Made by a program: the position numbers and the translations under genes. From Caballeronia sp. SBC1 (GTDB lineage: Bacteria > Pseudomonadota > Gammaproteobacteria > Burkholderiales > Burkholderiaceae), in assembly GCF_011493005.1 (NCBI RefSeq), contig NZ_CP049156.1, positions 806,001 through 870,000 on the forward strand: DNA of 64,000 nucleotides. The letters run 5' to 3'. How positions within the stretch are numbered: position 1 is the first letter of the stretch; the number at the start of each line of letters is the position of its first letter. The notes under the pieces are model-generated. The model had not been told where the DNA came from and did not search any database. It saw only the letters and a program-made list of their open reading frames with translations. Below, in pieces: positions 10,176 to 21,484 of this stretch.

Positions 10176-11039
10176 ATGGCGTCGCAGCAAAAAACCGTTC
10201 ATCTTCCGGCAGCAACCCTGCATGGGACCGGAGAGCAGATCCCGGCTTTGGGCCAAGGCACTTGGGAAATGGGCGACAGCGCCAGAATCCGCAACGCGGA
10301 AATCGCCGCGCTTAAGACCGGCGTGGATCTTGGCATGACCGTGATCGATACCGCGGAAATGTACGGCGACGGCGAGAGTGAAAAGCTGATCGCCGAAGCA
10401 TTGAAAGACCGGCGTGACGAGCTTTTTATCGTCAGCAAGGTTTATCCGCATAACGGCAGCGAATCCGGCGTGAAGGCCGCGTGCGAACGAAGCCTCAAGC
10501 GGCTACAGACTGACCGCATCGATTTATATCTCCTGCATTGGCGCGGCGGTGAAGACCTGGAAGGGGTGATCGGTGGTTTTGAAACCTTGAAAGCGCAGGG
10601 CAAGATCCGCCATTGGGGCGTGAGCAATTTCGACACCGAGGACATGGTCGAACTCTTTGCGCTGGAAAATGGTAACCGATGTGCGACCAATCAGATTCTG
10701 TATAACGTCGCGCGGCGCGGTCCCGAATTCGAACTCCTGCCGTGGCTGCGCGAACGCAATATGCCGGCGATGGCATACAGCCCCATCGATCACGCGCGTT
10801 TGCCAAAACACAGCGTACTCAACGACATCGCGAAGGCGCGCGGTCTGTCTGCGATGCAAGTCGCGCTCGCATGGGTCTTGCAACAACCGCAGGTCATCGC
10901 GATCCCGAAAGCGGGGACCGTCGCTCATGCGATTGAGAACGCGGCAGCGCGAGAGGTGAATCTGTCGACGGAAGAACTGAGTCTTATCGATACCCAGTTC
11001 AAACCGCCGAAAGCAAAACGCCCGCTGGAAATGCTTTAA
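10176..11039 (+). CDS. aldo/keto reductase (YeaE-like)
   Basis: 287-residue NADPH-dependent aldo/keto reductase with a TIM-barrel fold. The catalytic tetrad is visible: Asp and Tyr in VIDTAEMYGDG, Lys in IVSKVYP, and His in LLHWRGG. The coenzyme-binding end (IAIPKAGTVAHAIENA) is typical. The start was set at the ATG at 10176 because AAGGAGA stands eight bases upstream; a longer frame from 10137 would add 13 unlikely residues. The YeaE-like subgroup reduces small aldehydes such as methylglyoxal; the actual substrate is unknown. It stands alone, convergent with the ABC operon. Confidence 0.88.
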   Translation: MASQQKTVHLPAATLHGTGEQIPALGQGTWEMGDSARIRNAEIAALKTGVDLGMTVIDTAEMYGDGESEKLIAEALKDRRDELFIVSKVYPHNGSESGVKAACERSLKRLQTDRIDLYLLHWRGGEDLEGVIGGFETLKAQGKIRHWGVSNFDTEDMVELFALENGNRCATNQILYNVARRGPEFELLPWLRERNMPAMAYSPIDHARLPKHSVLNDIAKARGLSAMQVALAWVLQQPQVIAIPKAGTVAHAIENAAAREVNLSTEELSLIDTQFKPPKAKRPLEML

Positions 11040-11071
11040 ACCCTCAACCGCTCTACCTGCAGGCGTGATAT

Positions 11072-13144
11072 TCACTCAGGCTTTTGCAAGCGCTTCAGTT
11101 CGGCCACGGGAATGTGGCATCGAATCCTGTGGCCATCGGCGGCGTGCGCGTAGGGCGGCTCCTTTTGCTCGCAGATTGCTCCAATCTTGCGCGGACAGCG
11201 CGTATGAAACACGCAACCCGACGGCGGATTCGCGGCGCTCGGCAATTCGCCTGAAAGGCGGATGCGCTCGTGCGCTTGGCGGTCATCGCCAATTGCCGGA
11301 ATCGATGACAACAACGCCTCGGTATAAGGATGATGCGGCCCGTCGAACACGTCGTTCGCCCGGCCAATCTCCATCAGCCGGCCGAGATACAGCACCGCAA
11401 TGCGATCGGACAAGTAACGCACCACGTGCAGATCGTGCGAGATAAACACGTAACTCACGCCGCGTTCGCGCTGCAGGTCGGCAAGCAGATTCAGGATGGC
11501 GGCTTGCACGGAGACGTCGAGAGCGGACGTGGGCTCGTCGCAGACCACTACGCGCGGATCGCCAGCGAACGCACGCGCAATGGCCACGCGCTGCTTCAAC
11601 CCGCCTGACAATTGCCGCGTGCGCGAGCTCAGGTAACGTTCGGGCAAACGCACGGCGGCGGTCAACGATTGCAACCGCGCTTCCTTCGCCGCTCCACGCA
11701 AAGCGCCGAGTTTCGACAACGACCGCGCGATCAACCGACGCACCGAATGCGCCCGGTTCAACGCCGAATCCGGATTCTGGAACACGATCTGGAGCGACTT
11801 GACCTGCTCGTCGTTACGGTGCGTCACGCGCGCGGGCAGAGCGGCGCCGTCCAGTTCTATGGTGCCGCCCGCATCTGGAGAGAGCAAGCCCAGCAACAGC
11901 TTCGCGAGCGTCGTCTTGCCGCTGCCGGACTCGCCGACCAGCCCGAGCGTTTCGCCCAGCGCCAGTTCCAGCGATACATCGTGCACCGCCCGCAGTGACT
12001 CCCCGCCGACATGAAACGTCTTCGATAAATTCTCCGCGCGCAACGCGACCGGCGCATCTGTCCGCTCGACAGCCGCGCTCAAGACCTCCGGCGTTGCACG
12101 CGGCAAGTCGATTGCACGTTCGTGATAGTGGCAGCGCGCCATTTGATCGCCATGCATGGCCGACACCCGATACGGCGGCGGCGCGTCACGATGACAACGG
12201 TCATCGGCGAGCTTGCAGCGCTGCGCATAGATACACCCCTGCGTCACCGATCCCGGCAGCGGCAGCGAACCCGGGATGGTGTCGAGCCGGCCCGTGTCCT
12301 TGCTGCGTCCCGTGGTCGGCAGGCAGCGCAGCAAACCCACCGTGTACGGATGCCGCGGCCGCGCGAATACATCGCGTGTCGTGCCTTCCTCGACCAGTTT
12401 TCCCGCATACAACACGCCGACGCGATCACACATCCGTCCGATCACCGCCAGGTTGTGGCTGATGAAAAGCACCGCTGTGCCAAGCTCAACGCGCAGTTGC
12501 GCGATCAGGTCGAGCACCTCCGCTTCCACCGTCGCGTCGAGTCCGGTAGTGGGTTCGTCGAGGATCAGCAACTCCGGGTTGCACGCGAGCGCCATCGCTA
12601 TGACCACGCGTTGCTGCATGCCGCCCGACAATTGATGTGGATAACTATCCATCACGCGCTCGGGCGATGAGATCCGCACGCGCCGCAAGATGTCGATGGT
12701 GTGTTCCAGCGCTTCATTCACCGAAGCGCCCGCGAGCTCAAACGCCTCGGACACCTGCCGCGCGATGGTCAGCGACGGATTCAACGCGCGGCCCGGGTCC
12801 TGATAAACCATCGATACCGCGTTCGCGCGCATGTGCCGCAACGCGTCGGCGTTCATCGAAGCGATGTCTTGGCCGGCGATTGAAATCTTCCCCGACTTCA
12901 CGCGGCCGTTGCGCGGCAGATAACGCAATATGGCGAGTGCAGCGGTGGACTTTCCGCAGCCCGATTCGCCAACCAGCCCGTACGCCTCGCCGCGTTTTAC
13001 CCGCAGCGAGATGTCCTGCAGCACTTCGCGGTCTCGCCCGCGTGAACGGTATGCGACTGTCAGGCCGACAAGGGTCAGCGCGTCGGCTTCGGCGCGCTTC
13101 GATCCATCGAAGACGGGGAAGGCCGATGGCGGCGGTCCGTTCAT
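11072..13144 (-). CDS. fused peptide-type ABC transporter ATP-binding protein (DppD-DppF fusion)
   Basis: 690-residue protein with two complete ABC ATPase domains in one chain. Domain 1 has Walker A GESGCGKST, signature LSGGMQQRV and Walker B LLILDEPTTGLD. Domain 2 has [23 protein letters not shown] and [12 protein letters not shown]. Each is followed by the oligopeptide-transporter C-terminal segment with spaced cysteines (GCIYAQRCKLADDRC; GCVFHTRCPRKIGAIC). Such fusions power import of peptides or nickel/opine-like solutes. ATG 13144 overlaps the TGA of the permease gene (ATGA); the frame extends further upstream, but that extension lies inside the permease gene and is unlikely to be translated. 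Last gene of the operon. Confidence 0.93.
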   Translation of the reverse strand: MNGPPPSAFPVFDGSKRAEADALTLVGLTVAYRSRGRDREVLQDISLRVKRGEAYGLVGESGCGKSTAALAILRYLPRNGRVKSGKISIAGQDIASMNADALRHMRANAVSMVYQDPGRALNPSLTIARQVSEAFELAGASVNEALEHTIDILRRVRISSPERVMDSYPHQLSGGMQQRVVIAMALACNPELLILDEPTTGLDATVEAEVLDLIAQLRVELGTAVLFISHNLAVIGRMCDRVGVLYAGKLVEEGTTRDVFARPRHPYTVGLLRCLPTTGRSKDTGRLDTIPGSLPLPGSVTQGCIYAQRCKLADDRCHRDAPPPYRVSAMHGDQMARCHYHERAIDLPRATPEVLSAAVERTDAPVALRAENLSKTFHVGGESLRAVHDVSLELALGETLGLVGESGSGKTTLAKLLLGLLSPDAGGTIELDGAALPARVTHRNDEQVKSLQIVFQNPDSALNRAHSVRRLIARSLSKLGALRGAAKEARLQSLTAAVRLPERYLSSRTRQLSGGLKQRVAIARAFAGDPRVVVCDEPTSALDVSVQAAILNLLADLQRERGVSYVFISHDLHVVRYLSDRIAVLYLGRLMEIGRANDVFDGPHHPYTEALLSSIPAIGDDRQAHERIRLSGELPSAANPPSGCVFHTRCPRKIGAICEQKEPPYAHAADGHRIRCHIPVAELKRLQKPE

Positions 13145-14004
13145 CGTTCGAGCACTCCCTGGATACCATCGGCGACGAGGTTCACGCCCACTACCAGCGA
13201 GGCAATGGCGGCGGCGTCGAACACGACGGTCCACCATGCGCCGCCCGCCATCAGCGTGTAGCACTCGGAGAGGGCGAGGCCCCAGTCAGCCGACGGCGGC
13301 TGAATGCCGAAGCCGAGGAACGACAGCGTGGCGACCGCGAAAATGGCGTAACCGAGCCGCACGGTAGCTTCCACAATGATCGGCTGCAGCACGTTCGGCA
13401 GGATCTCCGCGAACATGATGTAGAACGCATTTTCACCGCGCAATTGCGCAGCCAGCACGTAGTCGAGATTGCGTTCGGTCAACACGGCCGCGCGAACGGT
13501 GCGCGCGGTGATCGGCGTGAACGTGATGCCAATCACGAGGATTACGGTGAGGTTGCTGGCTCCGACCGCGGCGAGCGCGAGCAGCGCAACAATCACGAGC
13601 GGCAACGCGAGCACTGCATCGATCAGCCGGCCGATCACGTTGTCCACCCATCCATCGAAATAACCAACGATCAAGCCAACCGCCGTTCCCGCCACCGTGC
13701 CGAGCAACGTTGCCAATGGCGCGATGGTGAGAATGTCGCGAGCGCCAACGATCACGCGCGCGAACACATCGCGGCCGAGTTGATCGGTGCCGAACCAGTG
13801 CGTGGCGTCGGGAGGGGTGAGAGAGTTCAACGGATCGGACGCGTAAGGGTCCTGCGGCACGACCCAATGTCCGACCAACGCGCACGCGATCCAGAACAAC
13901 AGGATCAGCACACCGACCACGAACGTAGGTGAACGCAACAAGGCCTTGCTCCGTTCGAAGCGCGGCGCCTTGTGCGGGACAGGAGCGACGGTTGCCGTGC
14001 TCAT
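13141..14004 (-). CDS. peptide-type ABC transporter permease (DppC-like)
   Basis: 287-residue inner-membrane permease of the binding-protein-dependent transport family. It has an N-terminal single membrane segment after a short basic leader, the OppC/DppC N-terminal region (LVGHWVVPQDPYASDPLNSLTPPDATHW, describing the conserved DP and HWFGTDQLGRD stretch), and further membrane segments. The EAA-type cytoplasmic loop that contacts the ATPase is near residues 190-215. It overlaps both operon neighbours by four bases. It forms the pore with the DppB-like partner encoded upstream. Confidence 0.92.
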   Translation of the reverse strand: MSTATVAPVPHKAPRFERSKALLRSPTFVVGVLILLFWIACALVGHWVVPQDPYASDPLNSLTPPDATHWFGTDQLGRDVFARVIVGARDILTIAPLATLLGTVAGTAVGLIVGYFDGWVDNVIGRLIDAVLALPLVIVALLALAAVGASNLTVILVIGITFTPITARTVRAAVLTERNLDYVLAAQLRGENAFYIMFAEILPNVLQPIIVEATVRLGYAIFAVATLSFLGFGIQPPSADWGLALSECYTLMAGGAWWTVVFDAAAIASLVVGVNLVADGIQGVLER

Positions 14005-15032
14005 TGCGCGTTCCTCACCCGCAAGCGCGGATTCAACACGACATACAGCGCATCTGCAATGAGGTTCGCCGCCGTATAAATCACGCCAATGGTCAGCACA
14101 CCGGCTTCGAGCATGGGGAAGTCCTTGCCTTTGGCGGCGTTATAAATGAGCGAGCCAATGCCCTGATAGTGGAACAGCGTCTCCACGACCACCAGGCCGC
14201 CGATCATATAACCGAGCTGCGTCGCGGCAACGGTGACGGTCGGCAGCAGCGCATTGCGCAGCACGTGGCGCATGATCACCACGCGGCGCGGCAGGCCCTT
14301 GAGGATCGCGGTGCGCGTGTAGTCGGCGTCGAGCGCTTCGACGGTGCCGGCGCGCGCCATTCGTGCGATGTAACCGAAGAACACCAGCACCAGCGGCAAC
14401 ACGGGCAGGATCAGATGCTGCAACTGAACGAATACGTTCGACCCAGGCGGAAACGTTGCTTCAATCGGCAGCCATTGCAGCCAGATACCGAACACGAGAA
14501 TCAGCACGATGGAGGAGACGAACTCCGGCACGACCGTTGCCGATAACCCCGCAATGCTGATAGTCCGGTCGATCCACCGCCCCTCGTGCAGCGCGGCGTA
14601 GACACCGCCGGCAATGCCGAGCGGCACGACGACGATAAACGCCAGCGCGCCAAGCTTCGCCGAATTCAACAACGCGTCGCCTATGAAGGGTGCCACCGGC
14701 GCGCGGTACGCATACGACTGGCCCATGTCGCCACGCAGAAAGTGGGCGATCCAGCCGGCATATTGCGTGAACAAAGGCCGGTCGACACCCAGTTGGTGAT
14801 TGAGCGCGGCGACCGCGCGGGCGTCGGCGAGAGGACCGAGGATTGCGCGGCCGACATCGCCGGGAAGCAACTGGCCGCCCGCGAACACGATCACCGATAA
14901 CAGCCACAACGTGATGATCGCGAGCAACAGCCGCACGCCGACAAACCGCGCAATGCGCGCGGCGCTTCCGGCGTTGTTGCGTGAGCTTACTTTCGGCGCG
15001 CCCGGCGCGGCGGGAGGAGAGACCGTGTTCAT
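14001..15032 (-). CDS. peptide-type ABC transporter permease (DppB-like)
   Basis: 343-residue DppB/OppB-type permease. The first membrane segment is near residues 32-52 and is followed by the periplasmic stretch LPGDVGRAILGP, which is typical of this subfamily. About five more hydrophobic segments follow, with the EAA loop near residues 230-255 (RHVLRNALLPTVTVAA). It has an unusually Pro/Ala/Ser-rich N-terminal leader of about 28 residues. A GAGGAT sequence precedes the ATG. Second gene of the four-gene operon. Confidence 0.92.
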   Translation of the reverse strand: MNTVSPPAAPGAPKVSSRNNAGSAARIARFVGVRLLLAIITLWLLSVIVFAGGQLLPGDVGRAILGPLADARAVAALNHQLGVDRPLFTQYAGWIAHFLRGDMGQSYAYRAPVAPFIGDALLNSAKLGALAFIVVVPLGIAGGVYAALHEGRWIDRTISIAGLSATVVPEFVSSIVLILVFGIWLQWLPIEATFPPGSNVFVQLQHLILPVLPLVLVFFGYIARMARAGTVEALDADYTRTAILKGLPRRVVIMRHVLRNALLPTVTVAATQLGYMIGGLVVVETLFHYQGIGSLIYNAAKGKDFPMLEAGVLTIGVIYTAANLIADALYVVLNPRLRVRNAQ

Positions 15033-15085
15033 GATCGAGACATCCTCGGGTCAGGCTTCAATGCGCGAGACTCAAAAAGAACCGG

Positions 15086-16771
15086 CTACGCGCCGATAGT
15101 CGCACGTTGGAAATACAACTGCGAAATGGCATTGAAGCGCACGCCTTTCACGTTCGCCCGCGTGACGATCAGCTGATCGTAGAAATAGGGAATCGCAACC
15201 GGGGTTTCATCCAGCAACAAAGTCTGGATTTGCCCCGATAGTTTTTTCTGCGATGCCACGTCGAGCGCCGCCACGAAATCAGCTACCAGCTTGTCGTATT
15301 GCGGATTCTTGAAATGCGCCGCGTTCCACGTGCCTTCGCTTGTGAGCGGCGCATTGAGGAACACATTCGGCACGCCGCGATGCCCATAGTCCGTGATGCC
15401 GAGCGGTGAATCGAGCCAGTCCGATTTGCCGTACGTGCCCGCGCCGTAATACAGCTCCTGGCTTTCCACCTTCAGCGTGATGCGGATGCCGACCGCCTTC
15501 GCTGCGTTCTGGATCACGACCGCGAGATCGGGAATCTCCATGTACTTCTCGGTCGTGAGCGTGACGTCGAAACCGTTCGGCACGCCTGCTGCCGCGAGCA
15601 ATTGTTTTGCCTTCGCGACATCGATCTTGCGCTGCGGCACCGCCAGATCGCTGGACGGAAATACCGGCGAGAACGGGCTGTCATTGCCCAGCGTCGCGCG
15701 GCCCTTGAACAGCCCCTTCACCATGACCTCGCGATTCAACGCCAGCGCCAGCGCTTGGCGCACGCGCTTGTCCTTGAACGGACCGGTGTCAGTGCGCATA
15801 TGCATTTGCCGATGCGCGCTCGACTTCACACCCAGCACCTTGAACTCGGGGTTCGTCATCATGCTGACGCCGCCCTGCACGGTGAAGTCGCTCATCACGT
15901 CGGCTTGCCGGCCTTGCAGCGCGAGCAGTTGCGACTGCTGGTCGGCGTAGAACGCGAACGTCACACGCTCGGGCAGCGCTTTTTCACCCCAGTAGTCGGG
16001 ATTGCGCACGAACGCCGCGCCCACCTTCGGCGTGTACGACTCGAACTTGAACGGTCCCGTGCCCGGGAACGCCTTCTCATACGTGCCGCTGACATTCGCC
16101 GGCAGGATTACGGCGTTGTACGTATCCGACGACACGTAATACGGGAAATTGCCATTCGGTGCATCGAGATGAAACTCGACCGTCATGTCGTCAACGACCT
16201 TCACCGAACCCTTCGATAACACTCCCTTCAGCACCGAGAGCGCGGCCGAGCCGCTAGCCGGGTCCGCGAGCCGGTTGAACGTGGCGGCGACGTCCTTGGC
16301 GGTCATCGACTGGCCGTCGTGGAATTTGACGTTCGGGCGCAGCTTGAATGTCCAGACATCGCCCTTTTCGTTCGGCTTCCATGAAAGCGCGAGGGAAGGG
16401 CGTAGCTGAAGCGCCTGACCGTCATCGTCGATAAGAAATTCGCCCGTCTGATTGATCAGCGCCAGACCGGCGGCGTCCGTGACGGTGAGTGGATCGACCG
16501 CGCCCGCCGGCGTCAGATGCGCCACGCGGATCGTGCCGCCAGGCTTCCCGCCAGGCGTTTGCGCGCGCGCATGCGGCATGCCGATCAGGCCGCCGGCGGC
16601 TAGCGACAAACCCAGCAAGCTCGCGTGCCGCAGCAATTCGCGCCGCGAAAGGCGACCGGCCTTGAATTCGTCGATGGCATGGTTGCCGAGTTCTCCCGCC
16701 GATCCCCTCGACTGTTCCAGCGCTGCATTGAAGGGAAAAAGCGAGGCCAGATCGGTTGCGGTCTTTTTCAT
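15086..16771 (-). CDS. peptide-type ABC transporter substrate-binding protein with Tat-like signal
   Basis: 561-residue extracellular solute-binding protein of the SBP_bac_5 (DppA/OppA) class, first gene of the importer operon. A twin-arginine motif (SRRELLRHASLLGLSLAAGG) lies about 40-60 residues in, after a long N-region, and ends at a probable AHARAQ cleavage site. This suggests export in folded form by the Tat system. Conserved family stretches include WTFKLRPNVKFHDGQ and VRQALALALNREVM. The ATG at 16771 was preferred; the frame is open for another 50 residues upstream, but those residues look non-coding and start in a low-complexity region. The ribosome-binding site is weak. The ligand is unknown. 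Confidence 0.88.
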   Translation of the reverse strand: MKKTATDLASLFPFNAALEQSRGSAGELGNHAIDEFKAGRLSRRELLRHASLLGLSLAAGGLIGMPHARAQTPGGKPGGTIRVAHLTPAGAVDPLTVTDAAGLALINQTGEFLIDDDGQALQLRPSLALSWKPNEKGDVWTFKLRPNVKFHDGQSMTAKDVAATFNRLADPASGSAALSVLKGVLSKGSVKVVDDMTVEFHLDAPNGNFPYYVSSDTYNAVILPANVSGTYEKAFPGTGPFKFESYTPKVGAAFVRNPDYWGEKALPERVTFAFYADQQSQLLALQGRQADVMSDFTVQGGVSMMTNPEFKVLGVKSSAHRQMHMRTDTGPFKDKRVRQALALALNREVMVKGLFKGRATLGNDSPFSPVFPSSDLAVPQRKIDVAKAKQLLAAAGVPNGFDVTLTTEKYMEIPDLAVVIQNAAKAVGIRITLKVESQELYYGAGTYGKSDWLDSPLGITDYGHRGVPNVFLNAPLTSEGTWNAAHFKNPQYDKLVADFVAALDVASQKKLSGQIQTLLLDETPVAIPYFYDQLIVTRANVKGVRFNAISQLYFQRATIGA

Positions 16772-17051
16772 CGGGCTGTCCGGTTCAGGGTTCGGTTGTT
16801 GTTTTGACTCGACGATACCGCGCCTAACGACAAGGGGCGGTGGCAGCGACGGAATCGGATGCGCTTTCAGTTTAGCGGAGCAAATAGAGTTCCGATTCCT
16901 GACGCGCGTTTCACGTGCCAATTAATTGCGCGTGCTGTGGGACAGCCGCGACGTTGCGGCAAAGCTTGCTGAAAGCTTGCGGGCCAGGCATCAGCAGGGC
17001 GGTAGAAAATTCCGCGCCCCCGTGTGGTCAACTATGGTCAACCCATCGCGT

Positions 17052-17552
17052 TCAATGCTGATGCGGATGTTTATGAATCGGATCGACCCAGAACACTTCC
17101 TCGGGCTCCTCCACCGCATCGATATTCAGATTCACCACCACCGCCTCGTTGTCGCTGCGCACGAGTACGCATTCCAGCGGTTCGTCGGTGAGCGCATTGA
17201 TCTCCTGATGCGGCACGTACGGCGGCACGAAGATGAAATCGCCCGGTCCGGCTTCAGCGGTAAATTCCAGATGATTGCCCCACTTCATGCGAGCCTGTCC
17301 GCGCACGACGTAGATCACGCTTTCAAGCGCGCCGTGATGATGCGCGCCGGTTTTCGCGTTCGGATGAATCGTGACTGTGCCGGCCCAGATTTTCTGCGCA
17401 CCTACGCGTGCCGCGTTGATCGCCGCTGCGCGATTCATGCCGGGCGTCTGCGCGGTGTTGGTATCGAGTTGATCGCCCTTGATTACCTTGACGCCGTGCT
17501 CGCGCCAGTCGGTGTGCTCGTGGTCAGGGTCGTGCTGATGTTCGTCGCTCAT
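17052..17552 (-). CDS. cupin-domain protein with histidine-rich termini
   Basis: 166-residue single-domain cupin. Cupin motif 1 (IHPNAKTGAHHHGALESVIYVVRG) and motif 2 (GDFIFVPPYVPHQEINA) supply the usual His/Glu metal ligands. Both ends are strikingly histidine-rich: eight-odd His/Asp/Glu at the N-terminus (DEHQHDPDHEHTDW) and HKHPHQH at the C-terminus. This suggests additional metal binding. The start ATG 17552 follows a strong AGGAGGAGA. It is monocistronic between the ABC operon and fusA. Members of this group include dioxygenases and small sugar-binding proteins, so no function is assigned. Confidence 0.85.
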   Translation of the reverse strand: MSDEHQHDPDHEHTDWREHGVKVIKGDQLDTNTAQTPGMNRAAAINAARVGAQKIWAGTVTIHPNAKTGAHHHGALESVIYVVRGQARMKWGNHLEFTAEAGPGDFIFVPPYVPHQEINALTDEPLECVLVRSDNEAVVVNLNIDAVEEPEEVFWVDPIHKHPHQH

Positions 17553-17633
17553 GCTCTTTGTCTCCTCCTATCCGTGGAAAAGCCGCCGTCGATCTACGCT
17601 ACCTTCAATCCGGCTCAAAGCCAAAATAAGCCC

Positions 17634-17672
17634 AAAAAAAGTCCGTTGCCGCCGGGAGGCAACAACGGACTT
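17634..17672 (-). terminator. rho-independent terminator of fusA
   Basis: Read on the minus strand, a stem AAGTCCGTTG / CAACGGACTT with a G/C-rich loop is followed by seven T. It lies about 40 bases after the EF-G stop codon. Confidence 0.85.
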
Positions 17673-17711
17673 GGTTCAATCGCTAAACTCGATCTTTGAG
17701 CCCGGCAATGT

Positions 17712-19817
<2,106 letters not shown>

Positions 19818-20165
19818 TTGAACCTCCTGTTGATTGGTTGGAGCCTTGTAGCCCGAACCGGGCGCGATAACCCGGCCGGCGGCTCCGGAGCAAAGCGTTG
19901 TCGTGCTTGGTCAGCGCTTCGCTGGTTTATTAGGATAGCGCGTCGACAGGGTCTTTGCAGGATTCTTGCCAGCTCGCCACAAAAGATGAATCTTTGATGA
20001 CGCGCTGCGGAGTACCGGGCGCCCTGTTGCGTTGCGTTCTGCTCAGCGCATAAGCAAAAAGCCGGCGCGCGCAAAAAAGCGGGCGGCCGGCTTCGGGCAC
20101 GAATGGCAGGACTGGCGCGGGAGAGTGGCGGCGATGAGACTAACCATCCCCGCTCGAGGCACACG
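19818..20165. other. intergenic region upstream of fusA
   Basis: Holds the fusA leader with a strong Shine-Dalgarno and, at 20056-20093, the terminator of the DUF192 gene. No gene-like frame is seen. No promoter could be assigned confidently. Confidence 0.5.
20056..20093 (-). terminator. terminator downstream of the DUF192 gene
   Basis: Minus-strand hairpin AAGCCGGC...GCCGGCTT followed by a T-run (TTTTTG), about 70 bases beyond the stop codon of the upstream gene. Confidence 0.75.
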
Positions 20166-20720
20166 TTATTGCGGTGCAGGCAACCCCTTGATCTGCATGC
20201 CAGGCTGAAGCCCCTTCGATGCAAACCAGCCTTTGCTCATTTCCAGTGCGTACACGCCGTTATTGCGCGGGCAGTGGTTGTTTTCGGTCTCGGCCTGCAT
20301 TTCGTCGATATCAGTGATCGTTCCGTCCGCGCGCATGAACGCGATCGACAGCGGGATCAAGGTGTTTTTCATCCAGAAACAATGCACGGCTGTTTCATTG
20401 AAGACGAACAACATGCCTTCGTTGGGCGCGAGTTTCGTGCGATACATCAGCCCTTGTTCGCGATCGGTATCGTTCGCGGCAACGGCTGCGTCGATCACAT
20501 ACATGCCCGCGGTGAGTTTCGTGTGGGGGAAATCGGCGGGCTTTTTCGCACCCGGCGGCATTTGTCCGGCTTCTGCGGCCAGCGGTTGAGCGTGTGCTGC
20601 CAGCGGCGCGACTGCAATCAACGAAACGAGTGGAACGGAGAACGCAACAAGCGCGCGGCGCACTAGACGCCCAAGATCAAACGATGAAACCAAACGGGGC
20701 GAGAGCCATGAAAGACGCAC
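20166..20720 (-). CDS. DUF192 family exported protein
   Basis: 184-residue DUF192 protein of unknown biochemical role. The N-terminus has an uncleaved-looking leader, a basic stretch and a hydrophobic segment, ending at AAHAQ (signal peptide, cleavage near residue 45). The DUF192 core follows: QGLMYRTKLAPNEGMLFVF, then HCFWMKNTLIPLSIAF. The GTG start at 20720 is supported by AGGAG eight bases upstream; there is no in-frame ATG near it. It ends 70 bases before its terminator. Likely periplasmic. Confidence 0.85.
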   Translation of the reverse strand: MRLSWLSPRLVSSFDLGRLVRRALVAFSVPLVSLIAVAPLAAHAQPLAAEAGQMPPGAKKPADFPHTKLTAGMYVIDAAVAANDTDREQGLMYRTKLAPNEGMLFVFNETAVHCFWMKNTLIPLSIAFMRADGTITDIDEMQAETENNHCPRNNGVYALEMSKGWFASKGLQPGMQIKGLPAPQ

Positions 20721-20865
20721 GGCGAAACTCCTGGTGAGATGTGAAGCCGGTTAGCTGAGGAATCAGTGAAGACTGGCGCATGTTACTTGAGCGCGCGTGC
20801 GCCGACAAAAAGTGCGTGCGGATACAGTGCGGATACAACCCGCGCATCTTCCAAAGACCCAAAGA

Positions 20866-20899
20866 AAAAGGCAGAAACCTTTGCGGGTGTCTGCCTTTC
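20866..20899 (-). terminator. terminator downstream of the small Ala/Lys/His-rich gene
   Basis: Minus-strand stem AAAGGCAGA / TCTGCCTTT with a 16-base loop, followed by TTTTC, about 60 bases after the stop of the 64-residue gene. Confidence 0.7.
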
Positions 20900-20961
20900 A
20901 ATGCCGCTTTCGCGGCGGCACTACTTGGTCTAGCGTCGCGTTACCGCGATCTATTACCAAC

Positions 20962-21156
20962 TTACTCCGACGCGGCCGAAGCAGCTGCAGCCGGAGCTGC
21001 CTTCTTGTGCGTAGCCTTCTTGTGGGTCGACTTCTTGTGCGTTGCCTTGTGAGCGGTCGAAGCAGCTGCAGGAGCCGATGCTTCCGGGGCCGAAGCTTGT
21101 GCGAATGCAGCCGTTGCGAACAGGCCAGCGACGAGAGCAGCGATCAGTTTGTTCAT
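20962..21156 (-). CDS. small exported Ala/Lys/His-rich repeat protein
   Basis: 64-residue secreted protein. Residues 1-19 form a clear signal peptide ending in AAFAQA. The mature part is Ala-rich, with a threefold THKK repeat (HKATHKKSTHKKATHKKAA) and Ser/Ala/Pro flanks. GAGGATT precedes the ATG by seven bases, and a terminator follows. Similar short, basic, alanine-rich proteins with a signal peptide are common in Burkholderia and often sit alone; no function is known. The repeat could bind acidic polymers or metals, but that is inference. Codon use is GC-rich and normal for the genome. Confidence 0.75.
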   Translation of the reverse strand: MNKLIAALVAGLFATAAFAQASAPEASAPAAASTAHKATHKKSTHKKATHKKAAPAAAASAASE

Positions 21157-21484
21157 GTTGTGAATCCTCAGCTTTAGTTTGATTTAACCTTGTGACCCGG
21201 TCGATGGAGTCATGTCGGTAAACGAGCCATCCACCTTTTGGTTGACAGGGGATTCGAACAAAACTTCGATCCCGCTGCCAGCGCTTGAAACTTACACAAA
21301 GCCTTCAATGTTGGCTGTGTGTTGAGGTTCTTCGCTAATGCCGGATGGCGGTTTTAAGGCATCTGCAGCGAATAACGCCGCATGCGGGAAGTCCGTTGAC
21401 GTGTTTTTTTCGGAATCGTGCAGCGAGGATTGTTTGGAGGGCGAAATGAATTTGTAATATATTGATTTCAGTGAAACGTGACGC
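21157..21484. other. intergenic region upstream of the small exported protein gene
   Basis: A 328-base gap between two leftward genes. It should contain the promoter of the small exported protein gene. I see no credible frame, terminator or operator. Confidence 0.4.
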
